This document shows positions 22,692 to 33,841 of a stretch of DNA of 64,000 bases, piece after piece. The stretch lies in contig NQMI01000002.1 in the NCBI GenBank assembly GCA_002270565.1, forward strand, positions 744,001 through 808,000. The letters run 5' to 3'. Under the pieces are notes generated by a model. That model worked only from the letters and a program-made list of their open reading frames with translations, was not told where the DNA came from and made no database searches. Made by a program: the position numbers and the translations under genes. Source of the DNA: Stenocarpella maydis (Eukaryota; Ascomycota; Sordariomycetes; Diaporthales; Diaporthaceae). Within the stretch, counting starts at the first letter, position 1. Each line of letters starts with the position of its first letter.

Positions 22692-24137
22692 CTACACATG
22701 AGCTAATAATACCAACACGGCACAGGCAACCCCTGCTGCGATTTGCGCCGTTGGCGACGCCTGGCCTTCGCCTCGAGAAGAGGGTGTGCTATCAGGCACC
22801 GCAGTCTGCGTCGCGGACCCGGTCCCAGTATCGGACCTGGTGCCGTTCCCAGCCGGGGAGCTGGCCGTGCTGCCTGGGCTCCCTCCGCTCACGGTCGTGC
22901 TCGGTACAAAGGGCACATTGTTCATCATGGCCTGCACAGCCATGCCGTCGCCGACACTCATCCAATCAAGCTGCATGTGCATGGGATGTCAGCAAGCGAC
23001 TGGTGCGGTGACGGAGGTACCACAGAAGGAAGGGTGGTCTGAAACGCGGCGTGGCCTACCAGAATAAAATTCGGGTTGCTCCCGTATAGGCCCACACATA
23101 TGTTAGCTTGTGCGGTGATGGACGTGGCGGAATTGGTCACATTTGCGGCCGCGCGGTTGGGGATAAGAATGCCTGATCCGAGGTCAATGTCCAGGAAGTG
23201 GTTAACGAGTACCATCCTGCCTTGTGGAGATGCTCCCTTGGGCCGGTCGATGGAGCATTGCGCGAACGCCGGATCGGTGAAACTGGCGGGAGACAAATGT
23301 CAGTGAGAGAGCTAATCAGAAGGGTATACTCTTTCCTCCGAGTACGGCTTTTTCTTCTTTTCCTTTTCTTTTACACCTACTCGAATGGTGTTTCTCTGTA
23401 TTGAGCCATGAGGTTAGCCTTTGATGTCCCAGACTCCGCGCATGCATTTCCATATACGTGCTTCCGCAGGCTGGTTAGAACTCACATGATATAAGGGTCA
23501 AACTCGTTTAGGATATACGGCACCGGATCTCCAGCCGGGAAGTCTCGGATTCTGAGTCAGTCCAAATCGCATGCGCGCTTTTGATATCCGGGAGCGCAAG
23601 CATACCCATAAAGACAACAAGCCGCTGACCATTGTCAATCAGCTGCCCTAATGTAGGCCACTGGTCCAGGGTCAAATCCCTCCCCGGCGCAAACCCATAC
23701 TGCTGGATCCCTGCGGCCTTAAACACGGCATCAAACGCCGCGCCAGGCTGTCCATCCTGGTTTGTGAGGAGCAGCGTGACGACCTCGCGCGGGTTTGCAT
23801 CCAGGAAGGCCTTGACGCCGGTCAGGTACGCCTCGAGCGGGCCCGCGTCCTCTAGCACGCACAGAGTGTGGCAGAGCTTGATGGTGTTGTTGTCAAGGTG
23901 CGTCTGGGCCTGCAGGAAGCGCACGCCCTGCGCCAGCTGCGCGGCCACGTCGGTCTCTTGGTTATCCGCGACGTTGGTGCCCACGAAGGCGCTGTTGTGC
24001 GAGCCCACGAGCGTGAGGTTGCTGTAGCGCCTGCTGCAGAGCTCGACGTGGCCGTTGCAGGGCTGCGCCGGTGTCTGCTGCGCGAGGGCGAGACCCGCGC
24101 ACAGGCTAATGAGTGAGGGCGTGAGGAACATTTTCAT
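22692..24137 (-). CDS. Secreted PI-PLC-like protein with GPI-type tail
   Basis: PLC-like phosphodiesterase (TIM-barrel X-domain) fold, related to phosphatidylinositol-specific phospholipase C; probably extracellular and cell-surface. Minus-strand exons: 24137-23606, 23543-23486, 23395-23381 (a 15-nt microexon), 23282-23060 and 22970-22692 (368 aa). Signal peptide 1-19. Candidate catalytic His47 (VGSHNSAF) and His90 (KLCHTLC) are both present. RLVVFMDFPAGDPVPYIL follows across intron 1, and the microexon supplies IETPFD, joining PYI to FTDPAFAQCSIDRP as expected for this family. The C-terminus is Ser/Thr-rich, then a hydrophobic end (GVACAVLVLLAHV), as in GPI-anchored proteins. Intron 1 uses a GAG acceptor. 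Lipase activity is not shown: fungal members of this fold often lack the calcium-binding residues of eukaryotic PLC. Confidence 0.8.
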
Positions 24138-26176
24138 CGGCGCCGTGTGATGTTGTGAGTCCTGGTGCATCAAATCATGAGCTTCTGTGTTGGTCCGATG
24201 GGGGGAAAAGAGATCAACTGCCGATTGATTACTGCAAGGATCCAGGAGATTTCCCTTTTCTTTTCCCTTTTCTTCTTGTTTTCTCTCCGTGGCGAACGGA
24301 AATGAAATGTTTACACGTCGTTGAATATTGCAATTCTTCCAGCCGGATCCAGTTGATACGTCGTCCCGCCATCTTGAAACACGATTAGCCACCCCAAGCC
24401 CCAGGGCACAGCCACTTGGCAGGCATTGGGACGAGTCCGTGGGGAACGGCGTGCCTATTGTACGCCGGTACGCTATAGATAAGCAAACACAAAAGGGCCA
24501 GAATTGTGAAGAAGCACTCTGGAGAACAAAGAATGAATGTACTTACTAGCCTGTTAACTGTGCCGTCACGCGTGGTAGGAATAATGGATCATCCCCACAC
24601 CACGGCAGTCAGCATTCAACTGATTTGGACATCCGAATCGAGAAGCCCTTTGCGGCTCAATTCACGAAATAACTATGGTTCCAAAAACACTATACCAGAA
24701 TTACCTACACCTGCTGCAGTTCTCGCCCGCAGGGCCAAGATGTCGCAATGGCAGCTAGTTCTAGTAAGACACGCGTCAGCTAGAGGGATAGCCTTCAGCG
24801 GTTAAATAAAAACCAATTTTATTCCTTGCTTCTATCCGTTGTGGCTTTTCTCGCGACCTGTGCCTCTCAAAGCACTCTGACTATGGTGCAGAGCCACCCC
24901 ACCGTCTTGGTGATTATATGGGCACTCCACAATGATCATATAGATAGGAAACGGCCATTTCATTGCTCTCAGATTTCGGTAACTCAATAGCTATCAGGTG
25001 CGCTCCGAAGGACAGAGTGTTTCGAGAGACGGCGAGCTATTGTTGCACAGATCCATGAGCTACGACAGAACAAGAGGTAGGCTCCCTGTGGGTGATGTCA
25101 CAACACAGGGCTAGGGGGACTATGCAGGGTGGGTCAGCACGCTTTTTCTCTAATAGTACAGTGGTCTATTTGTGCGACAGCAGACATATCCAATCCCGAG
25201 TGAAAAGGCTCGCGTGTCCACGTGGCAAAACCACACTCTGCTAGAAGGCAGATAAACCGTAAAGAACCAACGAACTCAGCGCTAGTAACTCAGTAGATTC
25301 GTCTGGTACTCATAAAAGCGTGGCTCTACTCCAGATCCGGCCATTGCCGTCATGGAGTTTCTTGCAGAATTGGTTCACAAACCTAGGAAGTAATTAGATA
25401 TTGATTAGGACGGCGATTGGGTGTTGTGCTTACATTTGGCTTGGCCTTGTATTGATTCTTCCGTCCCTCGAGACCGACATCCAGCTTTATCCCCGAGCCA
25501 CCATAATGGTGGTTGTGTGGTTGCCGACCAGAGACTTGGATCGGTAGACATCGATGTCGTTGGTTGGAATGACTTCCTGCTAGTAATTTGTCAACATCTC
25601 GCAGTGTCCACTCTCGCTAACCTCTATTACCATAACACAGCCGCTCCCACAATACCCGCCCACATAACACCTACCTCTGGATTCCACGGGTCTCTGCATT
25701 GTTATCAATACAGAGAGGATCGGATAGTTTTGAGATGGGCACGGCCACAAATGTTTAGGTTTGGGCTAGTGTGATTTGAGCACCAGGTCATACCCCTAAA
25801 GACCCATAGGTTGGTCCACACATCACATTCATATGTTTTGAGCGCATCTCATTCCTGGAGGCAGCATCAGGGAGGCAACATTGAAGTGGTGAGAAGTGCC
25901 CGGTAGGTACGTACCTGTGCACGGTTCACCACCTGCAGTGGGGGTGCTCCTCAGCTTTCCGAACAAGACGTGGCGACCACGACGACCACGACGTCCTTCG
26001 ACCCCATCCAACTCTGCAGCAACCTTCGACCTCGAACCCACTCTGTTAGAAGTTAGCCATGTGAGCCCACATTGCAGCTCATCTTGCACTACCTTTCCCA
26101 TTTATAGCACGTCGATGTGGTCAGGGTAGTCAGCGCCAGGAGGCCAGGGGCATCAGGCACGCAGCATCTCAAGACC
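24138..26176. other. Gene-poor DNA
   Basis: No gene supported. Holds the promoter of the PLC-like gene, lower-GC DNA at about 24500-25450, a small minisatellite fragment at 25631-25680 and a CGACCA-type short repeat near 25975-25995. Confidence 0.5.
25631..25680. repeat. Degenerate 15-bp minisatellite fragment
   Basis: About three units (AACACAGCCGCTCCCAC, AATACCCGCCCACAT, AACACCTACCTCTGG) of the same family as the array at 20032-20210. Confidence 0.55.
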
Positions 26177-27523
26177 ATGCCCTCTTTGAATCTCTTCAGG
26201 GCACAGCCAGGCTCAAGACGGATGGCGGGCCGTCGTTTATTATCTCAATGGTTAGTTGATGCTCCACAGGAAAGACCGCCATGGCTGAAGTCAGTCCTCG
26301 AGGACACGACGAGCCCACCCAGACCCTTCGCCTGGACTGTGGAGAACCTGGAGAGCAACAAGAGGACGAAGTCACCTCGGAAACCGAGCAACCACAGTCG
26401 GCGCGACAGTGAGCGTCGTATCTATGTACTGGGTGTGGGGAATCTTGGACGCCTCTACGCCGCGTGTCTTGCGCTGCTTTCCAACCCACCTCCCATCACG
26501 ATTGTGGTTCACCGACGTAGCCTTCTTGAGCATTGGGCGGCTGGCCCTGGGATCGAGATCACTCGGCATGGCACGCCTGAGCGCGTTTCGAACATCGACA
26601 TAGAATGGTGGACCGAAGAGAAGCCGTCCGTGGGCCCCGTGAGAGAAATTGTTGATGGAGGCCAGCTCGGCAATCTGATAATCGCAACCAAGGCGCAGGA
26701 TGCCATGCCCCAGATTGATTCTCTCCGTCGCTATCTGGGCAGCTCGTCCACCGTGCTGTTCGTTCAGAACGGGGTAAACCGGTTATGGCCTCCTCACGGC
26801 CATGCCTACAACCACCATCGATATCCGGGCGGCCGTCACCCAAACTGGTTGCATGGTGTGACCATGCATGGTGTGTACTCTGAAGGAGCTTTCAAGAGCG
26901 TTCACGCTGCGCCAGCTGATATCGCCATTGGCCCTGTGTGCTCGAGCGAGGGAGACACCGCCAGCTATCTCACCGAGCTGATTACGAAGGCGCCGCATCT
27001 TGCGGCGCGAGCGGTATCAAGCTCCCAGCTCTGGGTACTCCAACTGGAGAAGCTCGTCATTAACTCCATAATTAATCCACTCAGCGCGATCCTGCGCGTC
27101 AGGAACGGCGAGCTATTTGCCGACAAGGACAGCGAGGTCGTCGAGGTCATGGATGCACTCCTGAACGAAACGAGCAGCGTCCTCCAGGCCCTGGTGAGAC
27201 ACGACAGTAGTACACAGATCCTGCGTGACGCCGACGTGTCGGAAGGAGCCTTGATACAACGTCTATCCACTACGAGATTGAGAGAAATGTTACATGGGGT
27301 CGGAGAGAAGGTCAAGCACAACAAAAGCTCTATGTTTCAGGACATCGAAGCCGGGAACAAGCAGACTGAAATCGGAGAATTCAACGGTTGGCTGGTTGAA
27401 ACAGCCGAAATGCTCGACCGGGGCCTAGACGTCAGCAGCCACAAGATCGTGATCGGTCTGGTAGAACAGAGAGTGAAGCTGGATAATGCCGGGCTTGGCA
27501 GACATGTGCTTCAGCGCCGGTGA
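26177..27523 (+). CDS. Ketopantoate reductase-like (ApbA/PanE family)
   Basis: NAD(P)H-dependent 2-dehydropantoate 2-reductase fold; the classical reaction reduces ketopantoate to pantoate in pantothenate/CoA synthesis. Single exon, 448 aa from the ATG at 26177; the open frame extends slightly upstream without an ATG. The first 80 residues are basic and Arg/Ser-rich and could be a mitochondrial presequence or disordered. The Rossmann nucleotide loop is GVGNLGRL (residues 86-93). ATKAQDA, FVQNGVN and EKLVINSIINPLSAIL follow; the last carries the catalytic Lys-Asn region of the family. The C-terminal helical domain includes SSMFQDIEAGNKQTEIGEFNGWLVE, the substrate-binding segment. Fungi often have several paralogues, so this may not be the pantothenate enzyme. 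It lies in a gene-poor part with no pathway neighbours. Confidence 0.85.
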   Translation: MPSLNLFRAQPGSRRMAGRRLLSQWLVDAPQERPPWLKSVLEDTTSPPRPFAWTVENLESNKRTKSPRKPSNHSRRDSERRIYVLGVGNLGRLYAACLALLSNPPPITIVVHRRSLLEHWAAGPGIEITRHGTPERVSNIDIEWWTEEKPSVGPVREIVDGGQLGNLIIATKAQDAMPQIDSLRRYLGSSSTVLFVQNGVNRLWPPHGHAYNHHRYPGGRHPNWLHGVTMHGVYSEGAFKSVHAAPADIAIGPVCSSEGDTASYLTELITKAPHLAARAVSSSQLWVLQLEKLVINSIINPLSAILRVRNGELFADKDSEVVEVMDALLNETSSVLQALVRHDSSTQILRDADVSEGALIQRLSTTRLREMLHGVGEKVKHNKSSMFQDIEAGNKQTEIGEFNGWLVETAEMLDRGLDVSSHKIVIGLVEQRVKLDNAGLGRHVLQRR

Positions 27524-30500
27524 TAAATACAGGCGCAGTAATCGAGGCGTGTCATGGCCGGGCCAGGGGGGGGGGGAAGGCATTCGCAAAGACTTCAGGT
27601 ATGAGCTTCTCAACCTGGACAGTTCATGGCAACCGGCCGCATTCTACCCGGACAACCCTTCGACTTGGTCATGGTGATGCCATGATGCTGGTGAAACTTA
27701 GCTTGGCTCGCACAGGATCCGGAAGCCAACCGAATTGGCCACTGGCAACGCGTGGCTTACAAAAGGGCTTGCTTTGCAGCTTTGCGTGCATAGCCGCGAG
27801 CGAGCCTTGCCCCAGAGGCAGCTAGCATTTCGGTACCAACAGTCTGGCATGGATGGGGCCCGCTTAGGGTACCAACCTGTGCTCCGATTGATGCTCTGGG
27901 AGGTCTTGAGCAGCTCGCGCAGATGCTCGCACACCGCCCTCTCACCTCGCGTCTGATGGCTGCAATGCCATGGATGCCTCCTCCATCGACCGCCCATAAT
28001 CTGCCTGGTCAGATATCGAAGCGCATGGACGTGTGTTGTATTGCCGGCCCGGATTATTGTCGTTACGGGAGCGGATGCTGAGCTTTTAGCGCTCTTGTTT
28101 AGTTTCCCAGGTGTTCGGTGTGTCTTAATCGAGCGACATATATGGCTTATAAATCGCCCTCTTATACGCGTATAAAGCAGCTTTTATTGCAGCGAACTAG
28201 CTGCAACTGTTCGTTTCCGGCCACCACATGTGCAAAGTCGGATCCACTGGCGCGGTCCAAAGAGGAATTCCTGCTCCCTGCACGTACAGAAGGCCCCACA
28301 ATGCCTTCCCACGCCTGTTCTCGTTCGCCTCTGGTGGTGGTTGGCGCATGTCGCGTACCAAGCCGTTCCAGCCAAAGCCTGAGGCGCGCCTCTGCAAGAC
28401 AGGCTTGATTGGATACCATTTCTTCACTCGCTTGTCTTGGGGATATTACGGGCGTGTTTCAGCGCGCTCTCCAAGGAGCTGTGCGGTAGTTGGTCAGCCG
28501 TGGTTTTCAACGGAATACCGGTGCAGGTCAAACCGCGCGGTCTTCCCCCGGGGCGAGACTGGGGGTTTGGACAAGGTGGAAAGCAACGAAAGCTCGGCAC
28601 CGATGCAACAACTTTCGAAAGGGAGTCGCACGAGGGTTCGATTTGCATGGAGGATAGTAGCCTGGACCCTGTCTGGGACGAACATTGTCGCCTGGGCTTG
28701 GGTCAAAGGCACCGAGCCGAGACTGCTACACTATATTTTCTGCCCAGCCAGATCCGTGAAGTCGGGGTCCGCCTGATGATCCGGAAGACTCGAGAGCCTG
28801 GCAGCTCATCTCCGTCTAGAGCGGCAAGCTACTCATGCCGGGTTGTCCAGACCGACAATGCTCCGCTTAGAAATTGCGTAGCATCGCATTCCCACAGGCT
28901 ACCTACCATCCTCAGAGTACATGTAGCTACCTCGAAGCCCGGCAGTGCAGGGCGGGTACAAGGGCCAAGCGAGGAGTACTTGGGTAGCCTGGTCAGGCAT
29001 GCGTCTTTAAGCTGGGCTCCAACAAAATGGTGGATAGTCGGAGACTGGCAGATAGTCACAAATCCCCGATTGGCTGGCCAGTGAGCATCAGGCACATGTA
29101 CCATAGAAGGCATGTTGCGACCCGTCTGCCCGTTCTCGCCTGAGCAGGCCGGCAGCCTTGACAGACGGCCACTTTGTGGGTCGCCTGACCACTGGCCTGG
29201 GCCGACCGCGTCGGAGATTTCCCAGCGTTCGATATTCCGGAGGACTGCCGTCGATAAAGAAATGGGACAAGTGACAGAAAAGCTTTCCGTCCTTGGCAGG
29301 GAGGCGGGCTCATCTTGGTGCTGGCCAGTCAGCGCACCAGAGCTGTCCAGCATGGCCCCGGAGAAGCAAAGGCTGACTCCACGGCGGAACGCCAGGCGCA
29401 AGCATCCGCCGGGTGGCTGGCAGGAGATCCCGGAAGGCTCCCTGCAGATCGCCAAGGCCCGGGGGACTCGAGAGCCATCAGGGCAGGGCTGCCGAGTTCA
29501 TGGCGTTATGCGCAACCTGTGTTATCTTGATGAGGGCGACACTCTTGTTGCTGGCCCCCAGCGACCAAACACACGGAGCCGAGTCATGAAGCACACCGAG
29601 ACTTGAGAGCTGATCAAGCAGGTAGGGCGCAGATAAGCTTCAATGTCGCCGCCAGTGCGACATCCCGCACCGCCCGCGGCCGACCGGGGTTGGCTACTAT
29701 GTAGCAGCAACAGGGGATCGATCGACCGGGTCGAGAAGGTCCCTCCGCTGGCCGCCCGCGCTGCTGGCAGCTTGAGCCGAATGTTTGCTTTTCCCTCGCT
29801 CACCTGGTCGGAACGGGGCCCCGTCACCACCAGCTATCGAGATCACGGCGCACCCTGCTCCCTCGGCAGGTCGCAGGCTGACTCGCGTTCTCAACCTGTT
29901 CCGATGCCCACCATCTCACGCATCTCCCGAGGCAACCTTGGCCCTGCAGCTCCTCCTGCAGCCCCCCCCCCCCCAGCCGTGGGCGTGCGGCCTGTTGTGT
30001 GTGCATGGCCAGCGCCGCCCACGGCTGCAGGAGCCTGCGCCCATAATCGACCTTAGGCAAGCCTTGTCACACCTGGCGGCCAGATGCGGGATCCATGTCC
30101 ATGGCCCAGGCCCGGTAGTCGCCCGTGTCGCCGGGCAAGGCTCTAGGACCACCACAGCAGACCTTGTGCGCTCTGGATTCCCCGAAGCACTGCCGCTCCC
30201 GCGGGAGGGTTCCTGGTCAAGAGCTCGTGCAGCACCAACCGCGACAAGGAGATCCTGACAGCATCGAAACCCCGTGACATTCTGCCGAACCACAACGCGC
30301 GGCAGTTGCGGATACACACCCGCTCAGTCGAGAATGCCACCCATCACAGGGGGCCTCGGCAGGTCTGGACCGCCCGCGTAGCTGGGCATGCGTGTTTCAT
30401 CTTGAGGGCTGTCGAAGCTGTAGCACGGCTCTGTCAGCAAGCAATATGGTGCGGCAGCGCGACACCACGTGGGCAAGCTTCGAGTCACATATTGACAGGT

Positions 30501-32058
30501 CACGGCCAGAAGGGCCACGGACTGGCGTGTGGTGGGAGCGCCTGCAGCGCGCCTGACGGCTCGTCTCCTCACACGGCACCAAACGCTCGCCGCCGCGCCC
30601 GGGCGAGATTGTCCAGCGCGTCCGGAGACCGGGAGCCAATAAAAATCACCTGGCGGTTGGCATCGACGCGACATGCCAACCCCAGCCGGCTCGTCCTACC
30701 GGCGGAGCAATACCACGTAGGGTGTTCCTCGACACCGTCGCGGCCGAAGTGGAGATGTTCTAGTGTACATCACATCCCACGTATGATTGCCTGTGCCTAC
30801 GGTAACTCTCGTTGTATCAGCGTGTTGCTGGGTCCGCCGCGTGTCGAGGGCATCAGGGTTCGCCGCCTCGAACTGCACCCACAGCTGCCGGGGTGGGTAG
30901 CGCGCCGCTGCACAATGCACGATGTATGCCTCTCACGCACGCACGTCCGCACACTCGATACCATGTCACGGTGGCAGTACAGGACAATGCCTCAGCCCAC
31001 AGTACAACATCACAGCACCAACGGGCTTGACGGGTCCCGCGCCTGCGCGTGAGAGGGTTGCATGCTCACGAGACCTAACTACAGCTCGCAGCAGATCAGA
31101 TGAGTGATGGCAGACAGGGCGCGCGTGCCCGCGCCCCTTTCATCCAAAGCTCCGGCATGTTTTCCATGCTGTTGCGATGAGCAGCGGTAGATCGGCAATC
31201 TCTCCCGTGGAAGATAGGCTTTGGGAGATACGCCTCGAACTGTGGATCGCATAAGATCTGGTATCTGCAAACTGACTTTTTATGCTCCTGTGGCGAACGC
31301 TGCGCTCTTCTGATGCGAGTCACGAAGAGCAACTCCTCGATGACGGGGCTTCTATATCACTCTCACGTGTTTTCTGCAGTAGCGTATCCCGAAATAAGAG
31401 ACCGGTGGGGGGGGGGTGTGGAATTACCCATGAGGGGACCGCGCCGTCTTGGAATACAGTAGCATTACCACTCGGATGCAGCCTCGCCACCTCGGAACCA
31501 AGTGGCACTGACTGATACCGAAAAAGTATCCGTCGGTCCTCAGCTGATCGACCACGCAATATCCCCTCCCCACTGGGACCCCCCATGTGTGCGTCAAAGT
31601 CTTTTTTCCCCTTCCTTCTTTACCCCCTCGTAGCCCTACATTTGGGAGCGTGTAAAAAAGAAAGTCGTCGCATCCATACCACGGTACAAGATGGCGAGGG
31701 AGGGGGGCCAAGAGCTGAGAGTCCAGTCAGGACGGCGTCGCGGTCCCGCCTTTCGGGCACAAGTTGCATCAAGTTCAAAGACTGAAATCATACTATAAAG
31801 CTGGGGTCATGTCAAACAGGCGCGGTTGGGAACGAGGCCCGGACGGGGAGGCCTGGGGCGAGAGACAGGGCCCGACATGACGGTTCGGTACTCTGTCGCC
31901 CGTTTCTCCGGGTACGGGCCGTCCACAATCTAGGGGGTTGTTGGGTGGCTTGCGGGTGGGGAGGGGGATGGTTTTGTGTACTACTGTGTATGTTTTGTGT
32001 GCCAGGCCCATCTTTTGGTTTGTTGGTAGGTTGGAGCGGGCAAGGAGAAGGCGGGGGG

Positions 32059-32114
32059 TCGCAAAGCCTTGGTCGCAAAGCCTTGGTCGCAAAGCCTTGG
32101 CCGCAAAGCCTTGG
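32059..32114. repeat. Four tandem 14-bp units
   Basis: Units of YCGCAAAGCCTTGG: three identical and a fourth with one T-to-C change at its first base. Read directly. Confidence 0.95.
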
Positions 32115-32266
32115 CCCGACCAAGTTTGGTTCCCCGGCAAGTGCCACCTTACCGTCTGGATGGTGGCGAAGGAGACCCAGCCGAATCTAGGAAATGATGT
32201 GGAGGAATGCCGAGAAGAGCAAGGTAGTGTATACTAAATTCATTACGCTGCCTCCTTTCCTTCCTT

Positions 32267-32268
<2 letters not shown>

Positions 32269-32337
<69 letters not shown>
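32269..32337. repeat. Poly-T tract, 69 nt
   Basis: Uninterrupted T run preceded by TTCC repeats. About 40 nt to the right is a small inverted repeat, GTGTGAAT-TTG-ATTCACAC (32377-32395). Confidence 0.95.
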
Positions 32338-32338
<1 letters not shown>

Positions 32339-33240
32339 GGAATTTTGAATTTTTATTTGTTTTTGTTCTTCTTTTTGTGTGAATTTGATTCACACGAGGT
32401 GATCGGCAGCACTCCACACCGGGGTTGTCCCTCGCCACCACATGCAGCTGCAGCCCTGCCTGTTTGGTTACATGCCTGGTGGGTGCCTCGTGGTTTACCA
32501 TATGCCAGCCAGAGCCTTCCCGAAACGGCACGGTGATCCCTCCTCGTATTTTCACCACATATGGGGGTTCCAGGGCAAGCACCGGGGCTTGACCTCTACG
32601 TTAGGTGACTTGCCGGTGGTCCATAAAGACGTGGGGGCAATCAATATATCCATGTTTGCACCGTCTGAGGGGGGTTGTATTATGTGTATTCATCCACCGG
32701 CTGGAAATGTGTATATGAGAAACAGAGAAATTGAAACAAAGAAGACACACGGTGATGATATATGTCCAGGTATATTGCCTTGCAAAGATGACAATCTCCA
32801 GGGCGACAGATGGTGCTTGCTCTTGAAACCCCTGTCCCAGACCTTTATGATTTTCCTGGCGCCTTACAAGCTGTGCAAAAGTAGTATTTTGAACCAAAAA
32901 GGGACATCATCCCCCCTGCTGCTGGAGTCGCCAGAACCTCATCCCTGCCTGCCCGCATGATTCCCACCATGTCAAATATTGCTGACGCCCAGGGGGAGGA
33001 TCAAGTCCAGCCAGGCGCCAGTCCGAAATCAGCAGGCAGGTTGGTCGACGCGTCGTTGCTGCTGAGGGAAGAATCGTAGGGTCGCCCGCCCGAGAGAGCT
33101 GCCGAATGTATCGTTAGACGGGCCGTGGACGAATATGCGAAGCCAGCCCTTCTCCGTATATTATACGTCTTTGCCCTGAAAGGCCCAAATCAAGTGCAAG
33201 CTGCCAATCTATCGTGATGAAGGCGTGGCAAGGTGATAAC

Positions 33241-33241
<1 letters not shown>

Positions 33242-33271
<30 letters not shown>
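33242..33271. repeat. Poly-A tract, about 30 nt
   Basis: Uninterrupted A run. Together with the T69 tract it brackets about 0.9 kb with A-tails pointing outward. Confidence 0.9.
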
Positions 33272-33272
<1 letters not shown>

Positions 33273-33697
33273 CCCCACATTCCAGAAATGCAGGGCAGGT
33301 ATCCACAAGGATCGGGTATCTCTTAACATTACATTCCGTCTGAGCTTGCTCCTCGGAGCCGATGTAGGACATGGAAATTCCATGTTGGTGTTGAGGGAGC
33401 CCTCCACAGTCGTTAGAACAACAAGCCAGGTGACAATTCTCAAGGCTGACAACGATCATGTGCTCTTTTCGACGGACGGGCCCCTTCGGTTTGTATGGGC
33501 GAATAACACCCGTGACTTGCAATATGCGCGCTGACAGTGCGGTAGCATAGCAAGAGACAAACAACATCCCTGACGCACTGACTGTCGCGAGACAGTAGCA
33601 TCTGCAGCCAGCGGTCGGCTTGTGACAAAAATGCGTTGTTCTCGCTGCCGGCACTTGTCGCTTTCTAGGCAGCCGGTCACCGGCTACCTAGATACTG

Positions 33698-33841
33698 CTA
33701 GAGATGCTGCGTGTAGACCGTATTCGATGGCTGAGCGGGCTGTTGTGTGTATCCAGGATTCGAAGGCTCAGCGTGTTGCTGAGAATAGATGCTTGTGTCC
33801 CCTTCAGGAGCCGAGACTCCTGGAGAGGACGCTGATTGCTA
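33698..33841 (-). other. Candidate stop-readthrough extension of the SANT gene
   Basis: The annotated TAG is followed at once by CAA TCA, an exact match to the TAG-CAR-YYA context known to promote ribosomal readthrough in plant viruses and yeast assays. The same frame then stays open for 46 sense codons to a second TAG at 33700-33698. The encoded stretch is Gln/Ser/Pro/Thr-rich (GDTSIYSQQHAEPSNPGY, YTQQPAQPSNTVYTQHL), like the rest of this protein. No GT donor and AG acceptor pair was found that removes the TAG and keeps both the second SANT repeat and this frame. Readthrough itself is inferred. Confidence 0.5.

Larger units (their letters stand above)
27524..33697. other. 6-kb gene desert
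   Basis: No gene can be supported. Open frames up to about 215 codons have no known motif or consistent codon bias. Contents: a G run near 27567-27576, a C run near 29966-29976, a 14-bp tandem repeat (32059-32114), T69 (32269-32337) and A30 (33242-33271). It could hold regulatory DNA or non-coding transcripts for the SANT gene; nothing in the sequence proves that. Confidence 0.5.

Noticed and set aside
28615..28650. GGTTCGAT motif resembling a tRNA B box
   Set aside because: No matching A box, acceptor stem or cloverleaf nearby. My search by eye found no tRNA or 5S gene in the window, though a tRNA scan could still find one.
28437..29084. 215-codon plus-strand frame in the desert
   Set aside because: No motif, and the neighbouring frames look equally open; not called a gene.
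33698..33715. Possible peroxisomal PTS1 at the end of the readthrough tail
   Set aside because: The tail ends QHL; the -3 residue does not fit the usual S/A/C, so targeting is not claimed.
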